From: Triatoma infestans
Taxonomy: Eukaryota > Arthropoda > Insecta > Hemiptera > Reduviidae
Direction of reading: 5' to 3'
Length of the DNA: 64,000 bases
Assembly (NCBI GenBank): GCA_011037195.1
Contig: JAAEAF010001124.1
Span: forward strand, 62,001 to 126,000
Made by a program: the position numbers and the translations under genes. Under the pieces are notes generated by a model. That model saw only the letters and a list, made by a program, of their open reading frames with translations, ran no database searches and was not told the DNA's origin. Of this stretch, positions 63,236-64,000 are shown piece after piece. The first letter of the stretch is position 1. Each line of letters starts with the position of its first letter.

Positions 63236-64000
63236 TCAAAACTTTAAGAATTGAACTTTGTCTAATAACATTATTTGGAAATTGAAAGAATAAAGATTTA
63301 CGTTATAACTATTTAATTAAAAAAATGGAAGGAGGGGTACAAATTTTTTGAAAAATTGATTTTATAAAATAGAATGTTAGATAAAAACAAAATGACATCT
63401 TTCTATTTTTATCAGTAATTTGAACAAGTTATTTAAACATCTCTAAACAGTGTGATAGTATTTGTGTGGGTGAGAGCAAGCCTACACAATAAATCACACA
63501 AGTTGAACAGTTCAGAAAGAAATTGGCCCGTCTACAAGAAATTCGACTATGGGGCTACTCTAATGGGCTCTGACAGATTGTCTTTCTGTTCGTACAACAA
63601 TGAGTTGCAGAAAGGAAAATAGAAAACAAGTTTAATGAGCACATCGTCACGAACTCTCTGAAACTATTCTATTTAAAAAAATAAAAAAAAAAAAAAGCAT
63701 CTACATATAACGGTCGGTCAAAAGTCATTTCCTGTTATGAAAACAGGAAGTGTATCTAGTATCTAAGTGGCTAGGCGAAATTATTCCAGTGTAGCGGTTC
63801 GTCAGACTTTCTACTACACACTTACGATATCTCGACTATTTCATTTCTTCTCTTAACTAAGAAAAAGGGTCTAATTATAGTGTGTAGCAGGTTACCTTAA
63901 TATTGAGGTTACTATACGATCTGTAGGGGAGGGAGGTATATGGGAGGTATGTAAGCGGTAATACTAGTGTTACAAATTAATATTCTTGTTTCCTTATTGC
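63236..64000. other. Right end, no gene recognised
   Basis: AT-rich, with an A run near 63676-63696. No supported frame, repeat border or RNA. Confidence 0.35.

Overview
This is animal genomic DNA, most likely from an arthropod. It is AT-rich, has no operons or rRNA, and is made almost entirely of eukaryotic transposable elements: a Polinton/Maverick, Gypsy LTR elements, a hAT transposon, jockey-like and other non-LTR elements, tRNA-derived SINEs, MITEs and foldbacks. I could not find a complete host gene.

The left 30 kb is one nested structure whose borders can be read to the base from target-site duplications (TSDs). A Gypsy element (A) spans 2728-29535, with TSD AAGG and LTRs at 2728-19121 (split) and 29033-29535. 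Its 5' LTR was interrupted by an apparently intact 15.9 kb Polinton at 2760-18628 (TSD AATAAT, TIRs of about 385 bp, near identical). Its internal region was interrupted by a second Gypsy (B) at 20735-25841 (TSD TGAC) and by a decayed hAT transposon at 26822-28241 (TSD ATCTATAC).

The Polinton is the most complete system here. It encodes a protein-primed family-B DNA polymerase, a retroviral-type integrase with a chromodomain, an A32/FtsK-like packaging ATPase, an adenain-like protease, a double-jelly-roll major capsid protein, a penton-like minor capsid protein, a phospholipase-A2-domain protein, a candidate fibre with phage-like repeats, a conserved-looking 358-aa protein and several small zinc-binding proteins. 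The capsid genes and protease run leftward from a divergent promoter region near 13.9 kb. The ATPase, fibre and integrase run rightward. Just inside each TIR lies a copy of the same two-gene cassette, in mirror orientation and strongly diverged. A 51-aa reading frame overlaps both capsid genes.

From 29.5 kb to the right end I see no intact gene. The region is dominated by a non-coding dispersed repeat family (recurring core CCGGAAGTGCGACTTTA, in both orientations), into which a 5.3 kb non-LTR retrotransposon inserted at 35497-40790 (minus strand). That LINE has ORF1 and ORF2 in the same frame, separated only by a TAG in the TMV-type readthrough context TAG CAA TTA. A 303-bp insertion with a perfect 123-bp inverted repeat sits in its 5' UTR. 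Further right are jockey-like remnants (47.6-49.85 kb and 52.7-53.3 kb), an RNase-H-bearing LINE tail (58.1-58.7 kb), SINE copies, minisatellites, a TA-flanked MITE and a 1.6 kb foldback element holding an exon-like sequence.
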